A DNA stretch of 53,908 bases, taken from positions 1 to 53,908 of the forward strand of contig CACZJL010000013.1 of NCBI GenBank assembly GCA_902781505.1, read 5' to 3'. Positions 17,073-24,279 of the stretch are shown here, one piece after another. The notes beneath the pieces were generated by a model. It saw only the letters and a program-made list of their open reading frames with translations. It had not been told where the DNA came from and did not search any database. Origin of the DNA: an uncultured Lachnospiraceae bacterium. GTDB lineage: Bacteria > Bacillota > Clostridia > Lachnospirales > Lachnospiraceae. The first letter of the stretch is position 1. The number at the start of each line of letters is the position of its first letter. Both the position numbers and the translations under genes were made by a program.

Positions 17073-17088
17073 ATGTAAGCGTTTTCAT
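17073..17088 (-). promoter_or_regulatory. cre operator (CcpA-type) at the uxuB promoter
   Basis: Minus strand ATGAAAACGCTTACAT matches the 16-base consensus WTGNAARCGNWWWCAW at every position. It lies just downstream of the predicted transcription start, a location expected to repress when preferred sugars are present. A LacI-family uronate regulator binding a similar site is an alternative. Confidence 0.75.
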
Positions 17089-17099
17089 TAGTTTTAACT

Positions 17100-17128
17100 A
17101 TCTTATCACCCGGCCTACATTAAATCAA
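17100..17128 (-). promoter_or_regulatory. uxuB-eda promoter
   Basis: -35 TTGATT at 17123-17128, 17-base spacer, -10 TAAGAT at 17100-17105 on the minus strand, with the cre site starting 11 bases downstream of the -10. Confidence 0.65.
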
Positions 17129-17179
17129 TACTTTTTATCCGTTAAAAATCCTGCGTAAGCTTTCGCCCGCCGGATCATT

Positions 17180-18115
17180 TTAAAGTACAGTTTCTATAAT
17201 CAACGCCATCAACGGCAGGGTAATAATGGAAAGCAAGGTTGATAATACAACCGTCCCCGCTCCGGTTTCCTCATCATATCCATACTGCACGGCAAATACC
17301 GCTGTAATCGCAGCACATGGACAGCTGTGAAGTAAAAGCACAACTTCGATTGCAAGCCCGTTCACATGTAAGAGCCAGGCAATTAATACGCTCACTGCAG
17401 GAATCAGGAACATGTGTATTGCAACAACAGCCTGAATCGACCAGTTTTTCACAATTCTTGGAATGTTCGAATTGGCAATAATCATACCCGTAATAAACAT
17501 AGAAAGTGGGGTATTAATCGCTCCAAGATTTGAAATCGGGCTTTGAATCACTTCCGGCACCGGAATTCGAAGAAGATAGATGGCAAGACCAATGACAACA
17601 CTGATTAATGCCGGATTCTTCACAACGGATTCCACAACCTTCTTCTTTGAAGTCTCCTTGCAGACAATCACATAGCCAAGCGTCCATAAAAAGATATTAA
17701 ACACGGTAACATAGGCACTTGCGTAGAGCAGTCCCAGCTTTCCAAACAGTGCTTCAATCAGCGGAAATCCCATATATCCGGCATTTGGAAAGATACAGGC
17801 GAATCTTAAGATTGATCTGATATCCTTCTTTAACCAGCCGGTGGTAAGGAAGGTGATTCCGGCACCGACCAGAGTAAAAATCGTGGCAAAGAGTACAACC
17901 ACTCCCAGGTCCTTTAATACATTCGGGTCAAACTCCTGCATGTAGGAATTGATAATCATACAGGGCACGACAATATTAACCAGAAACGCACTGAAGTGCT
18001 TTCTCGCTTCCGGCTTTACGCCTCCCGCTTTGACACAGGCAAAGCCGGCTCCAATCAGGATGAACAGAATAAATACCTGTTTCATTGTAATCTGCGCCAG
18101 TTCTAATCCAGCCAT
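17180..18115 (-). CDS. AEC (auxin efflux carrier) family transporter
   Basis: 311 residues, about ten hydrophobic helices in two halves. Typical motifs are PCMIINSY in the first half, FACIFPNAGYMGFPLIEALFG in the fourth helix region and the C-terminal HSCPCAAITAVFAVQYGYDEETGAGTVVLSTLLSIITLPL. Bacterial AEC proteins carry organic acids such as malate or malonate; the substrate here is open. It sits just upstream of the uronate genes but its transcript is followed by the separate uxuB promoter, so co-function is only suggested. AAGGAG site. Confidence 0.85.
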   Translation of the reverse strand: MAGLELAQITMKQVFILFILIGAGFACVKAGGVKPEARKHFSAFLVNIVVPCMIINSYMQEFDPNVLKDLGVVVLFATIFTLVGAGITFLTTGWLKKDIRSILRFACIFPNAGYMGFPLIEALFGKLGLLYASAYVTVFNIFLWTLGYVIVCKETSKKKVVESVVKNPALISVVIGLAIYLLRIPVPEVIQSPISNLGAINTPLSMFITGMIIANSNIPRIVKNWSIQAVVAIHMFLIPAVSVLIAWLLHVNGLAIEVVLLLHSCPCAAITAVFAVQYGYDEETGAGTVVLSTLLSIITLPLMALIIETVL

Positions 18116-18212
18116 ATTTCTTCTCCTTACTTATTTATGAATCTTTATGGTTCTTTCTTCCAGCAGGCGTTTATACGTCTTTTGTTAAATTCTAGTATAC
18201 CTGATACTCCCC

Positions 18213-18242
18213 AAAAAAGCTCTCCGGCAACTTCCGGAGAGC
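18213..18242 (-). terminator. Terminator after the VOC-family gene
   Basis: 9-bp perfect stem GCTCTCCGG/CCGGAGAGC (18219-18242) followed on the minus strand by TTTTTT. Confidence 0.85.
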
Positions 18243-18265
18243 CCCTCATTATTTGGTTTTAAGAA

Positions 18266-18637
18266 TTAATATCTCTTGAGGTGAATTGCGAAACCTGCAA
18301 TTTCCTTAGAGAGATAGCAGAACTTCATCTTGCCGTCATCATCATACTTAACGGAAGCTTCATCAACGCCCATTCCTGTAGAACGAAAGTATTCTGCTGC
18401 CTTATCTACATCATGCGCACCAACAGCGATGTGACCCTTCTCGCCACGGCCGTTCTTCTTCATGATCTCGATTAAATCAGAAGCAAAGATAGAGGAATTA
18501 CCAAATCTCGGGATAAATCCCATAAGTGTCCGGAACTCTTCCGCAATTCTCTTTGCATCGTCTTCGCCGTCTGCGTTGATACCAACGTGCAGGACGCAAA
18601 GGCCTAAATCTTCAACTGAATTGTACTCTTCTGCCAT
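18266..18637 (-). CDS. Stand-alone VOC-family protein (KDPG-aldolase-associated type)
   Basis: 123 residues from the ATG at 18635-18637, which has GGTGAGGTG ahead; the longer frame to 18700 overlaps the promoter. The pattern LHVGIN...FGNSSIFASDLIEIMK...KGHIAVGAHDVDKAAEYF...YLSKEIAGFAIHLKRY is a vicinal-oxygen-chelate fold. From memory the same domain is fused to the C-terminus of KDPG aldolases in other Lachnospiraceae; here eda (2.2 kb away) is the short, unfused form. It is monocistronic with its own terminator. Enzymatic role unknown. Confidence 0.7.
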   Translation of the reverse strand: MAEEYNSVEDLGLCVLHVGINADGEDDAKRIAEEFRTLMGFIPRFGNSSIFASDLIEIMKKNGRGEKGHIAVGAHDVDKAAEYFRSTGMGVDEASVKYDDDGKMKFCYLSKEIAGFAIHLKRY

Positions 18638-18729
18638 TTTTAGCACCTCACCATATTTTTTCGCGAAAGACTGCACAAACTCCGCAGCCCCGTTATTCAC
18701 ATTTTATACCATTTTCCGAGAGAATGCAT

Positions 18730-18759
18730 TAAAAAAAGCTGGTCCATTTGTGACCAGCT
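18730..18759 (-). terminator. Terminator after the DUF624-like gene
   Basis: 8-bp stem AGCTGGTC/GACCAGCT (18737-18759) followed on the minus strand by a run of seven T, five bases after the stop. Confidence 0.88.
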
Positions 18760-18764
18760 CACTT

Positions 18765-19451
18765 TTACATTTCATCCGTTTCCTGTGAAGGTTCAGCTTC
18801 TTCTGCCCCTGCCTGTTCTTCTGCATTTTCTTCCTTCTCTTCATTCGTGCGAATGATTTTTGTGAAGATACGGGACAGCACAAACGCACACATATAGAGA
18901 CACGCCGGAATTCCTGGAATTAAAATTGCCGGATTATAGGCAAATGCTACATAACCAAACACAACAACCGGGAAACACATCATCAGCGTGCTCGGAAAAT
19001 GTCCGACTGCCATCACGAGCGCATTTCTCATGGTTGCGCCAATCGTGTTGTCAAACTTGGCTAAAGTTGCATATACGTAGATGGTTTCTGCAAGATAGAG
19101 CAGACACACACCAAGGAATATGAACAGCAGAATCTGATAGACCGTGCTTCCTGTCACTGCGAGTGACTGATAAGCCCAGTAAACATCCATAATCAGGAAA
19201 GCGCCGATGGCCGCCATGATAATGTTGATGATAATTCCCTGCACAAGATTTAATTTGAAGGACTTGAAGAAATCCTTAATGACATAGCCTTCTTCATCCT
19301 TTACTTCCTTTAATGCCACGTAGAACGCGCCGGTGAGCGCCGGTCCGATTGTGATAACCGGAAGGCAGCATAAGAATAACACTGCACTTAAAATCAGGAA
19401 ATCACCGATTTTCACCAATGTATTAAAAAACTTGCCATTAATATCAAACAT
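18765..19451 (-). CDS. YesL/DUF624-family membrane protein
   Basis: 228 residues with five or six hydrophobic helices, the characteristic LSAVLFLCCLPVITIGPALTGAFYVALKEV opening and the middle FKLNLVQGII segment. The C-terminal tail of about 30 residues is strongly acidic (EEKEENAEEQAGAEEAEPSQETDE). Relatives often accompany sugar ABC transporters, which is not the case here. Function unknown. Transcribed from a good promoter that shares its -35 hexamer with the divergent gene. Confidence 0.75.
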   Translation of the reverse strand: MFDINGKFFNTLVKIGDFLILSAVLFLCCLPVITIGPALTGAFYVALKEVKDEEGYVIKDFFKSFKLNLVQGIIINIIMAAIGAFLIMDVYWAYQSLAVTGSTVYQILLFIFLGVCLLYLAETIYVYATLAKFDNTIGATMRNALVMAVGHFPSTLMMCFPVVVFGYVAFAYNPAILIPGIPACLYMCAFVLSRIFTKIIRTNEEKEENAEEQAGAEEAEPSQETDEM

Positions 19452-19520
19452 AAGCCTCTCCTTTAGTTTCGATGCCCCTCGACGAAGCCTTCGTCTCAGG
19501 TCTTTCGGATTTTGATTCTA

Positions 19521-19572
19521 AGTATACGTGCTTACCGTACTAATTGCAATGTTTATTCGTTTTTGTTAAACT
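19521..19572. promoter_or_regulatory. Divergent promoters sharing one -35 hexamer
   Basis: The self-complementary hexamer TTGCAA at 19544-19549 can serve as -35 in both directions. Minus strand: 17-base spacer, then TATACT at 19521-19526. Plus strand: 17-base spacer, then TAAACT at 19567-19572. Both flanking genes start 40-70 bases further on. Confidence 0.6.
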
Positions 19573-19611
19573 GTTTGGAACACGCATGGCTACAAGCCGG
19601 AAAGGATTTTT

Positions 19612-20310
19612 ATGGCACGATTTAATCCATTCAGAAAAGAAAACCCGAAGGAAAGACAGACCTCTTTTAAGGAACTTTCCCTCTTACAGAAGATTCGTTA
19701 CATTGTCGGCTACTATTGGATCTGGTTCCTCGTTGTCGTGATTTCAGGCCTGGTCATCGCTTTCACCTGGTATGATCACAAATTAAACGACTTTGAGACC
19801 GTCATCATGGTCGATGCAGTCGACGTCCGCATGAAGGGCTGTGACTACGATGAAGACTATATCACGACAAATTTCACTAAGTACCTGAACCTTGACGGCA
19901 AGAACCGCCGTGCCATCATCGACTTTGGCTATACTTTAAAGAACGCCGGTTCCGATCAGGAGGCTCAGCTTTCCGCTGATAAAATCGTCACCATGGCTTC
20001 AACATCCAACTTAGATGCCTGCCTGATGCCTGATAAGCAGATTCTGATTTTCAGTAATGATGAAACAACCTTCTTTGAGGACTTAAGAAAGCTTTTGACC
20101 GCCGAAGAACTTGAAAAAATCGGCGACGAGAACCTCGTTTATTTCACAAAGACAACCGGTGAAAAAATCCCGGTCGCTGTCAACTTAAAAGACACAAAAA
20201 TCAAGACAGAAACCGACTGTGAGGCCGACGCCCCATGTTACGGCATCGTCGTTTCCGCACCAAGAAAAGACGCCGCCGTCGACTTCATCCGCTTCGCGTT
20301 CGAACTGTAA
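19612..20310 (+). CDS. Single-pass membrane protein of unknown function
   Basis: 232 residues. A short basic cytoplasmic N-terminus (RFNPFRKENPKERQ) leads to one membrane helix at about 34-52 (YWIWFLVVVISGLVIAFTW), then an extracellular domain of about 180 residues that I do not recognise. The domain has two cysteines close to the membrane and middle (MKGCDYD, LDACLMPD) and a pair near the end (TDCEADAPCYG). AAAGGA ribosome binding site. Divergent from the DUF624-like membrane protein with which it seems to share promoter DNA. Confidence 0.6.
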   Translation: MARFNPFRKENPKERQTSFKELSLLQKIRYIVGYYWIWFLVVVISGLVIAFTWYDHKLNDFETVIMVDAVDVRMKGCDYDEDYITTNFTKYLNLDGKNRRAIIDFGYTLKNAGSDQEAQLSADKIVTMASTSNLDACLMPDKQILIFSNDETTFFEDLRKLLTAEELEKIGDENLVYFTKTTGEKIPVAVNLKDTKIKTETDCEADAPCYGIVVSAPRKDAAVDFIRFAFEL

Positions 20311-20316
20311 TTCCCA

Positions 20317-21078
20317 CTACACCCCGGCTCTGCATAGGCAAAGCCGGGCTTTTTTTATCTCACCGTCTGCAATCGGCTCAAGCCCCGTTTTTCCCGCCTC
20401 GCCGTCTGTGACCGGCTCAAATCCAAGCTTCTTCGCCAGATGCAGAGAAGCTGCATTATCCACATGCACACGCAGATACACGTCTTCTATCCCCAATTTC
20501 TTTGCATGTTTCAACACAGCATGGATAGCTTCTGTTGCATAGCCATGATTTCTCTCGTCTTTCGCAATCATGTACTGAAACTCCGCGTGATCATCAATCC
20601 ACTCAATTCCGACACGACCAATCAGCCGCTGCGGGCCGGCAGTACCAGCCTCATCCACCCGGTACACTAGATACAGCCCCAGATTCATCAGTTCATACAT
20701 CGACCGCCTGTAACCCACAAATTTCCGATTGGCTTCCTGTACGGAAAGTCCTGTATATTCAAAGGGTTTTAGAAACTCAGACGCACATCTTTCATAAAGC
20801 TGCTCCACCTCTTTAAGATCATCAAATGCCATTTCGCGAATCAACAGCCTTTCAGTTCTTGCGATTGTCACAGGCTTCTGATAGAACCTGCGCCAGGTCT
20901 GCTCTAAGAATTCTTCATCAAGCTGATCTTCATCTTCCACAACAACTCCGGCTCTCCCATGGTAAGAAAGACCAATTCCAATGGACGGCATCCCGCAGCA
21001 CAGATTTTCCGTAGCTTCGTCCCTGTCATCATCTGTCAGAAGCAAACTTCCATATTTTTCGTTAATAATCCGTCTCAT
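20317..21078 (-). CDS. GNAT-family acetyltransferase with tandem C-terminal repeat
   Basis: 253 residues. The first 75 are an added N-terminal region (MRRIINEKYGSLLLTDDD ... EEFLEQTWRRFYQ) of unknown role. The GNAT domain follows: TERLLIREMAFDDLKEVEQLYE, the acetyl-CoA loop region AKDERNHGYATEAIHAVLKHA, and VHVDNAASLHLAKKLGFEPV. The last 30 residues consist of two copies of a 13-residue unit (FEPVTDGEAGKTG, LEPIADGEIKKAR) plus LCLCRAGV, and the final codons lie inside the terminator hairpin of the convergent gene. The tail looks like read-out of duplicated DNA after an original stop was lost. Substrate unknown. Confidence 0.8.
   Translation of the reverse strand: MRRIINEKYGSLLLTDDDRDEATENLCCGMPSIGIGLSYHGRAGVVVEDEDQLDEEFLEQTWRRFYQKPVTIARTERLLIREMAFDDLKEVEQLYERCASEFLKPFEYTGLSVQEANRKFVGYRRSMYELMNLGLYLVYRVDEAGTAGPQRLIGRVGIEWIDDHAEFQYMIAKDERNHGYATEAIHAVLKHAKKLGIEDVYLRVHVDNAASLHLAKKLGFEPVTDGEAGKTGLEPIADGEIKKARLCLCRAGV
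20331..20358 (+). terminator. Terminator of the 19.6-kb membrane protein gene, inside the GNAT frame
   Basis: Plus strand stem CCCGGCT/AGCCGGG then CTTTTTTT about 20 bases after the stop at 20310. The same DNA encodes the last residues of the convergent GNAT protein. Confidence 0.75.
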
Positions 21079-21171
21079 GTAGCCATCCTTTCACTTGGTT
21101 GCGCTTCTCTTTGCACGATACATCCTCTTTGTGAAGATTCGCACCAGTGCGCCCCGCCCCTGCACCAAAAT

Positions 21172-21201
21172 TTGACACGTATCCTCACTTACATATACAA
21201 T
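21172..21201 (+). promoter_or_regulatory. Promoter of the cyclophilin gene
   Basis: A consensus -35 TTGACA at 21172-21177, 18-base spacer and TACAAT at 21196-21201. Confidence 0.6.
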
Positions 21202-21250
21202 ATGAAAAAAGCCGAACCAAGTAAAGAATTTTTCGGCATAAGGAGGCCAT

Positions 21251-21781
21251 ATGGCAGATACAAAGAATCCTGTTGTTACAATTACAATGACAACCGGCAA
21301 AGTAATCAAAGCGGAATTATATCCTGAAGTAGCACCAAATACAGTTAATAATTTCATCAGCCTTGTAAAGAAGGGCTTTTACGATGGACTCATCTTCCAC
21401 CGCGTTATCCCTGGTTTCATGATTCAGGGCGGTGACCCTCAGGGAACAGGCATGGGTGGCCCAGGCTACTCCATCCATGGCGAATTCACAAGCAATGGAT
21501 TCCAGAACGACCTTTCTCACAAGGCAGGCGTTCTCTCCATGGCACGTGCAATGGACAAGAACTCCGGCGGTTCCCAGTTCTTCATCATGCATGTTGATTA
21601 TCCTTACCTCGATGGCGACTACGCTTCCTTTGGTCAGGTATTCGAAGGCATGGACGTGGTAAATGAAATCGCAGAAACTCAGACTGGCCTCCAGGATCGT
21701 CCAGTTGTTGAGCAGAAGATGGAAACCGTTACAGTTGAGACATTCGGCGTTGACTACCCGGAACCAGAAAAGAATAACTGA
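21251..21781 (+). CDS. Cyclophilin-type peptidyl-prolyl isomerase
   Basis: 176 residues, a single cytoplasmic cyclophilin domain without signal peptide. Active-site motifs are present: FHRVIPGFMIQGGDPQGTGMGGPGY with the catalytic Arg, MARAMDKNSGGSQFFI, and FGQVFEGMDVVNEI. The Trp of human CypA (position 121) is replaced in PYLDGDYASFG, as is common in bacterial forms, predicting low cyclosporin sensitivity. It speeds cis-trans proline isomerisation in folding proteins. AAGGAGG site; monocistronic with a terminator. Confidence 0.92.
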   Translation: MADTKNPVVTITMTTGKVIKAELYPEVAPNTVNNFISLVKKGFYDGLIFHRVIPGFMIQGGDPQGTGMGGPGYSIHGEFTSNGFQNDLSHKAGVLSMARAMDKNSGGSQFFIMHVDYPYLDGDYASFGQVFEGMDVVNEIAETQTGLQDRPVVEQKMETVTVETFGVDYPEPEKNN

Positions 21782-21815
21782 ATTTTCTTACTTAAAAAAC
21801 AATTACAGCAAAATG

Positions 21816-21848
21816 CCCGAAACAGATATTTCTGCTCCGGGCATTTTA
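21816..21848. terminator. Bidirectional terminator between cyclophilin and TPM genes
   Basis: Stem AAAATGCCCG/CGGGCATTTT with inner pairs AACAGA/TCTG and T tracts on both strands. Confidence 0.8.
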
Positions 21849-21900
21849 TTTTTATAAACTTAGCTTTCGGTTTTTGACCTGACCTGACTTCAGAAAACAA

Positions 21901-22704
21901 TCAGAAATTTCCTGAGGAGCTGCCAAAGCTGCCGCCGTTGCTGCCACTGAAGCTTCCGGAACCGCTGGAACTTCCGCCGCCACCTGACTGTTTCTTTCTT
22001 CTGACTCTCGTCGTGTTGATGTAATCATCACGGCTCTCCGTCAGATGAATGCTGTTGTCCTTCGCATAGGTCATGTCGCTTACAGACATATGCGCCTTTG
22101 TGTGATAAAGAGCAGCACCCACAACAATAATCGTTACCACAAGGGAAATTAGGAGCTTGATTCCCATATTTCTTGTCAGACGATGAATAAGTCCGCGATT
22201 CAGATAATCAGCAGACTTGTCAGCATACTTCTTAATTGCCTTATAATATGCCGCATGATTGGACTTTTCTGCTCCGGAAATGATATCTTCCGCAGCCTCC
22301 CTGATTGCATCTTCCTTACTCTGTCCGAGCGTCTTCTGAGTAGAACCACCTGTTACAAGTGTATCGACACGGCTTGAAATATCAATACCATAGCAAATTG
22401 CCTCCGGTGAAGCTGCCGAACCTGTGTAGCCATACTTATCTGTCAGAATATCGGCAAGGTACTTTCTGAAATCAGAAGCTCTGTATCCACTCTTGCTGGT
22501 CACTGCAACAATGTCCACCTTACATTCATCCGATTTCTTCTTTAAATACTCATTCAGCTGTGCTTCCTCATCATCCGTGAGAAGATCCGCATCATCAATT
22601 ACATACTTCTTTGTTGTATCCTGTGCCTTAACCGATGCAACCGGCATAAGGACCAGAAGCAGTGCGGCAAGAACCAATAACGTCTTAACAAATTTCTTCA
22701 TCAT
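21901..22704 (-). CDS. TPM-domain secreted/membrane protein with Gly-Ser tail
   Basis: 267 residues. Signal peptide at 1-27 (ALLLVLMPVASVKA), then a TPM domain (YVIDDADLLTDDEEAQLNEYLKKKSDECKVDIVAVTS) at about 34-140, one membrane helix at about 183-202 (LLISLVVTIIVVGAALY) and a cytoplasmic or exposed tail that ends in a Gly/Ser-rich stretch (SGGGGSSSGSGSFSGSNGGSFGS). The pattern fits the YgcG/TPM family, whose role in Firmicutes is unknown. ATG overlaps the stop of the upstream zinc-ribbon gene by 4 bases, so the two are coupled. Confidence 0.82.
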   Translation of the reverse strand: MMKKFVKTLLVLAALLLVLMPVASVKAQDTTKKYVIDDADLLTDDEEAQLNEYLKKKSDECKVDIVAVTSKSGYRASDFRKYLADILTDKYGYTGSAASPEAICYGIDISSRVDTLVTGGSTQKTLGQSKEDAIREAAEDIISGAEKSNHAAYYKAIKKYADKSADYLNRGLIHRLTRNMGIKLLISLVVTIIVVGAALYHTKAHMSVSDMTYAKDNSIHLTESRDDYINTTRVRRKKQSGGGGSSSGSGSFSGSNGGSFGSSSGNF

Positions 22705-23765
22705 AACAGCAGCCCTCCAATCATTGTCACAAGAAGTGTCGCGGCAAATGTTGCGATTCCGAGCACAACAGCTCTGCTCTTCTCTACCGGTCTGTCTGCG
22801 ACAATCTTACCGGTCTGACCGTTCATCATGAACGTAAACTGCTTATGATCTGCACCGTACATACAGTTCAGTACCCAGACAGGCATCAGTGCATATTCCT
22901 GACCTCTGTCTGAAAGATTTACATTCTGAGACGTAACCACAACAGATGTATATCCCTCAATTGTGCCCTTTGTAATATCCTCAGCATAGCGGGTAGCGCG
23001 CTCTTTTGCGCGATGCGCTTCATTTTCCATGCTGCTTGAGAACTTCTCAGAATAGTAGCCTGACATGTATTCCGGCTCATACTTCTTTATTTCACTATAA
23101 TCATATGGTTCCATCTTATCCATGGACGCATTGTCCATCTTCTCGGAACCATCAGCAGGAATGCGGTCAAACTCCACATCAAGCTGTCTTACTGCACGGA
23201 AGTGATCCGTGATTTCTTCTTCATAATCCCCATGACGTTCCACACGTCTGCGATCCGCATTGGCTGTCATGTTGCAGTGTGCCTGGTAGTTATATAACCA
23301 GAACGGAACATAAAGACCCTGAATCTTCTCAATTGTTCCATGAGTCTTTAACACAGGGGGTGTTAAAAGTCCCTTTGAAACCCATTGTTTATAGGATTTC
23401 ACAGCCGCATCACGGTTGAGCTTAAACGGAATAACAACATCCGGCCTGAAATCGCCTTCAAGTCGATCTTCAATCAGCGTTGGATTGCCGCAGTAGGCGC
23501 ACATTGTAGCAGAAGTATTCTCATCTGCAAGAAGCTCTGCACCACAGGTCTTACAATGGTAGACCTTCATGGAACCATCTGCAGTCGGGACAGCGCTCGA
23601 TTCCGTTTTCTCCTCTTTCTCCGTTTCTTCAGGGTTGATTCCCTGTCTTAGACGATACTCTTCAATTGTCATTTCTGTGCCGCAGCTTTCGCACTTCAGC
23701 TTCTGTGTCGGTCCGTCAAAAACCATCACATTACCGCAATTCGGACATTTGTAAATTGTAGGCAT
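22701..23765 (-). CDS. Double zinc-ribbon protein with C-terminal membrane helix
   Basis: 354 residues. Two zinc ribbons: CPNCG...CESCG (8-29) and CKTCG...CAYCG (about 71-93). A long central domain (GDFRPDVVIPFKLNRDAAVKSYKQWVSKG, YVPFWLYNYQAHCNMTA) follows and a single membrane helix closes the protein (VVLGIATFAATLLVTMIGGLLL), placing the ribbons in the cytoplasm. This architecture recurs in Clostridia but I know no function. Translationally coupled to the TPM gene. AAAGGAGG site. Confidence 0.7.
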   Translation of the reverse strand: MPTIYKCPNCGNVMVFDGPTQKLKCESCGTEMTIEEYRLRQGINPEETEKEEKTESSAVPTADGSMKVYHCKTCGAELLADENTSATMCAYCGNPTLIEDRLEGDFRPDVVIPFKLNRDAAVKSYKQWVSKGLLTPPVLKTHGTIEKIQGLYVPFWLYNYQAHCNMTANADRRRVERHGDYEEEITDHFRAVRQLDVEFDRIPADGSEKMDNASMDKMEPYDYSEIKKYEPEYMSGYYSEKFSSSMENEAHRAKERATRYAEDITKGTIEGYTSVVVTSQNVNLSDRGQEYALMPVWVLNCMYGADHKQFTFMMNGQTGKIVADRPVEKSRAVVLGIATFAATLLVTMIGGLLL

Positions 23766-23836
23766 ATCTTCCTCCTTTAATACATTTTTACCCCTTTATT
23801 TTCAAGGCCTGTGTCAGGCCCTAAAAACCAACATCG

Positions 23837-24121
23837 TTACATAAATACAAAAGAAGCTATAATTCCAAGCACACCAAGCACCATCAGAATCGCTCCGATG
23901 ATTCGGTTGCGCTTGATTTTTTCCTTTGTTGGAGGTGCCGGTCTTCTGTCATAAAAAACCTTCCACTTCTCTTCCGCGTTAAAGAACAGTACAATTCCAA
24001 TAATCAGAACACCAATTCCAACAGCCCCCATCATAAAACCGATGAACGGAAGTGCCGTTGTCTTTGTGGCTGCTGCCTGACCACCAAAATCGTAGGTCTC
24101 AGCCTGTATTACCTTATTCAT
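23837..24121 (-). CDS. Small two-helix membrane protein
   Basis: 94 residues from the ATG at 24119-24121 (AAGGAG six bases ahead; the longer frame starts inside that site). Two hydrophobic helices (ALPFIGFMMGAVGIGVLIIGIVLFF and IIGAILMVLGVLGIIASFVFM) flank a basic loop. First gene of the set with the zinc-ribbon and TPM proteins. No function known. Confidence 0.6.
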   Translation of the reverse strand: MNKVIQAETYDFGGQAAATKTTALPFIGFMMGAVGIGVLIIGIVLFFNAEEKWKVFYDRRPAPPTKEKIKRNRIIGAILMVLGVLGIIASFVFM

Positions 24122-24158
24122 CCTCAACTCCTTCAATATTTTTAAACGCTACTTCTTT

Positions 24159-24174
24159 ATTTAAACGTTTACAT
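24159..24174 (+). promoter_or_regulatory. Near-consensus cre site upstream of fba
   Basis: ATTTAAACGTTTACAT matches WTGNAARCGNWWWCAW at all positions but one (T instead of G). It lies between the divergent small membrane protein gene and fba, about 45 bases upstream of the fba -10. Confidence 0.5.
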
Positions 24175-24215
24175 ACTACGATTATCACATTTTCCCTTTT
24201 ATTTTGCAATGCGTT

Positions 24216-24225
24216 AATGTATAAT
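24216..24225 (+). promoter_or_regulatory. Extended -10 promoter of fba
   Basis: ATGTATAAT with TATAAT at 24220-24225, 55 bases ahead of the ATG; no strong -35. Confidence 0.5.
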
Positions 24226-24279
24226 CAAATTCATCAGAGTGACAAATTCATAACAAACTTTTATTAGGAGGTAATATAA

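Noticed and set aside
23800..23822. Hairpin GGCCTG/CAGGCC as terminator of the small membrane protein gene
   Set aside because: No T tract follows the stem on the minus strand, so read-through into the zinc-ribbon gene is more likely.
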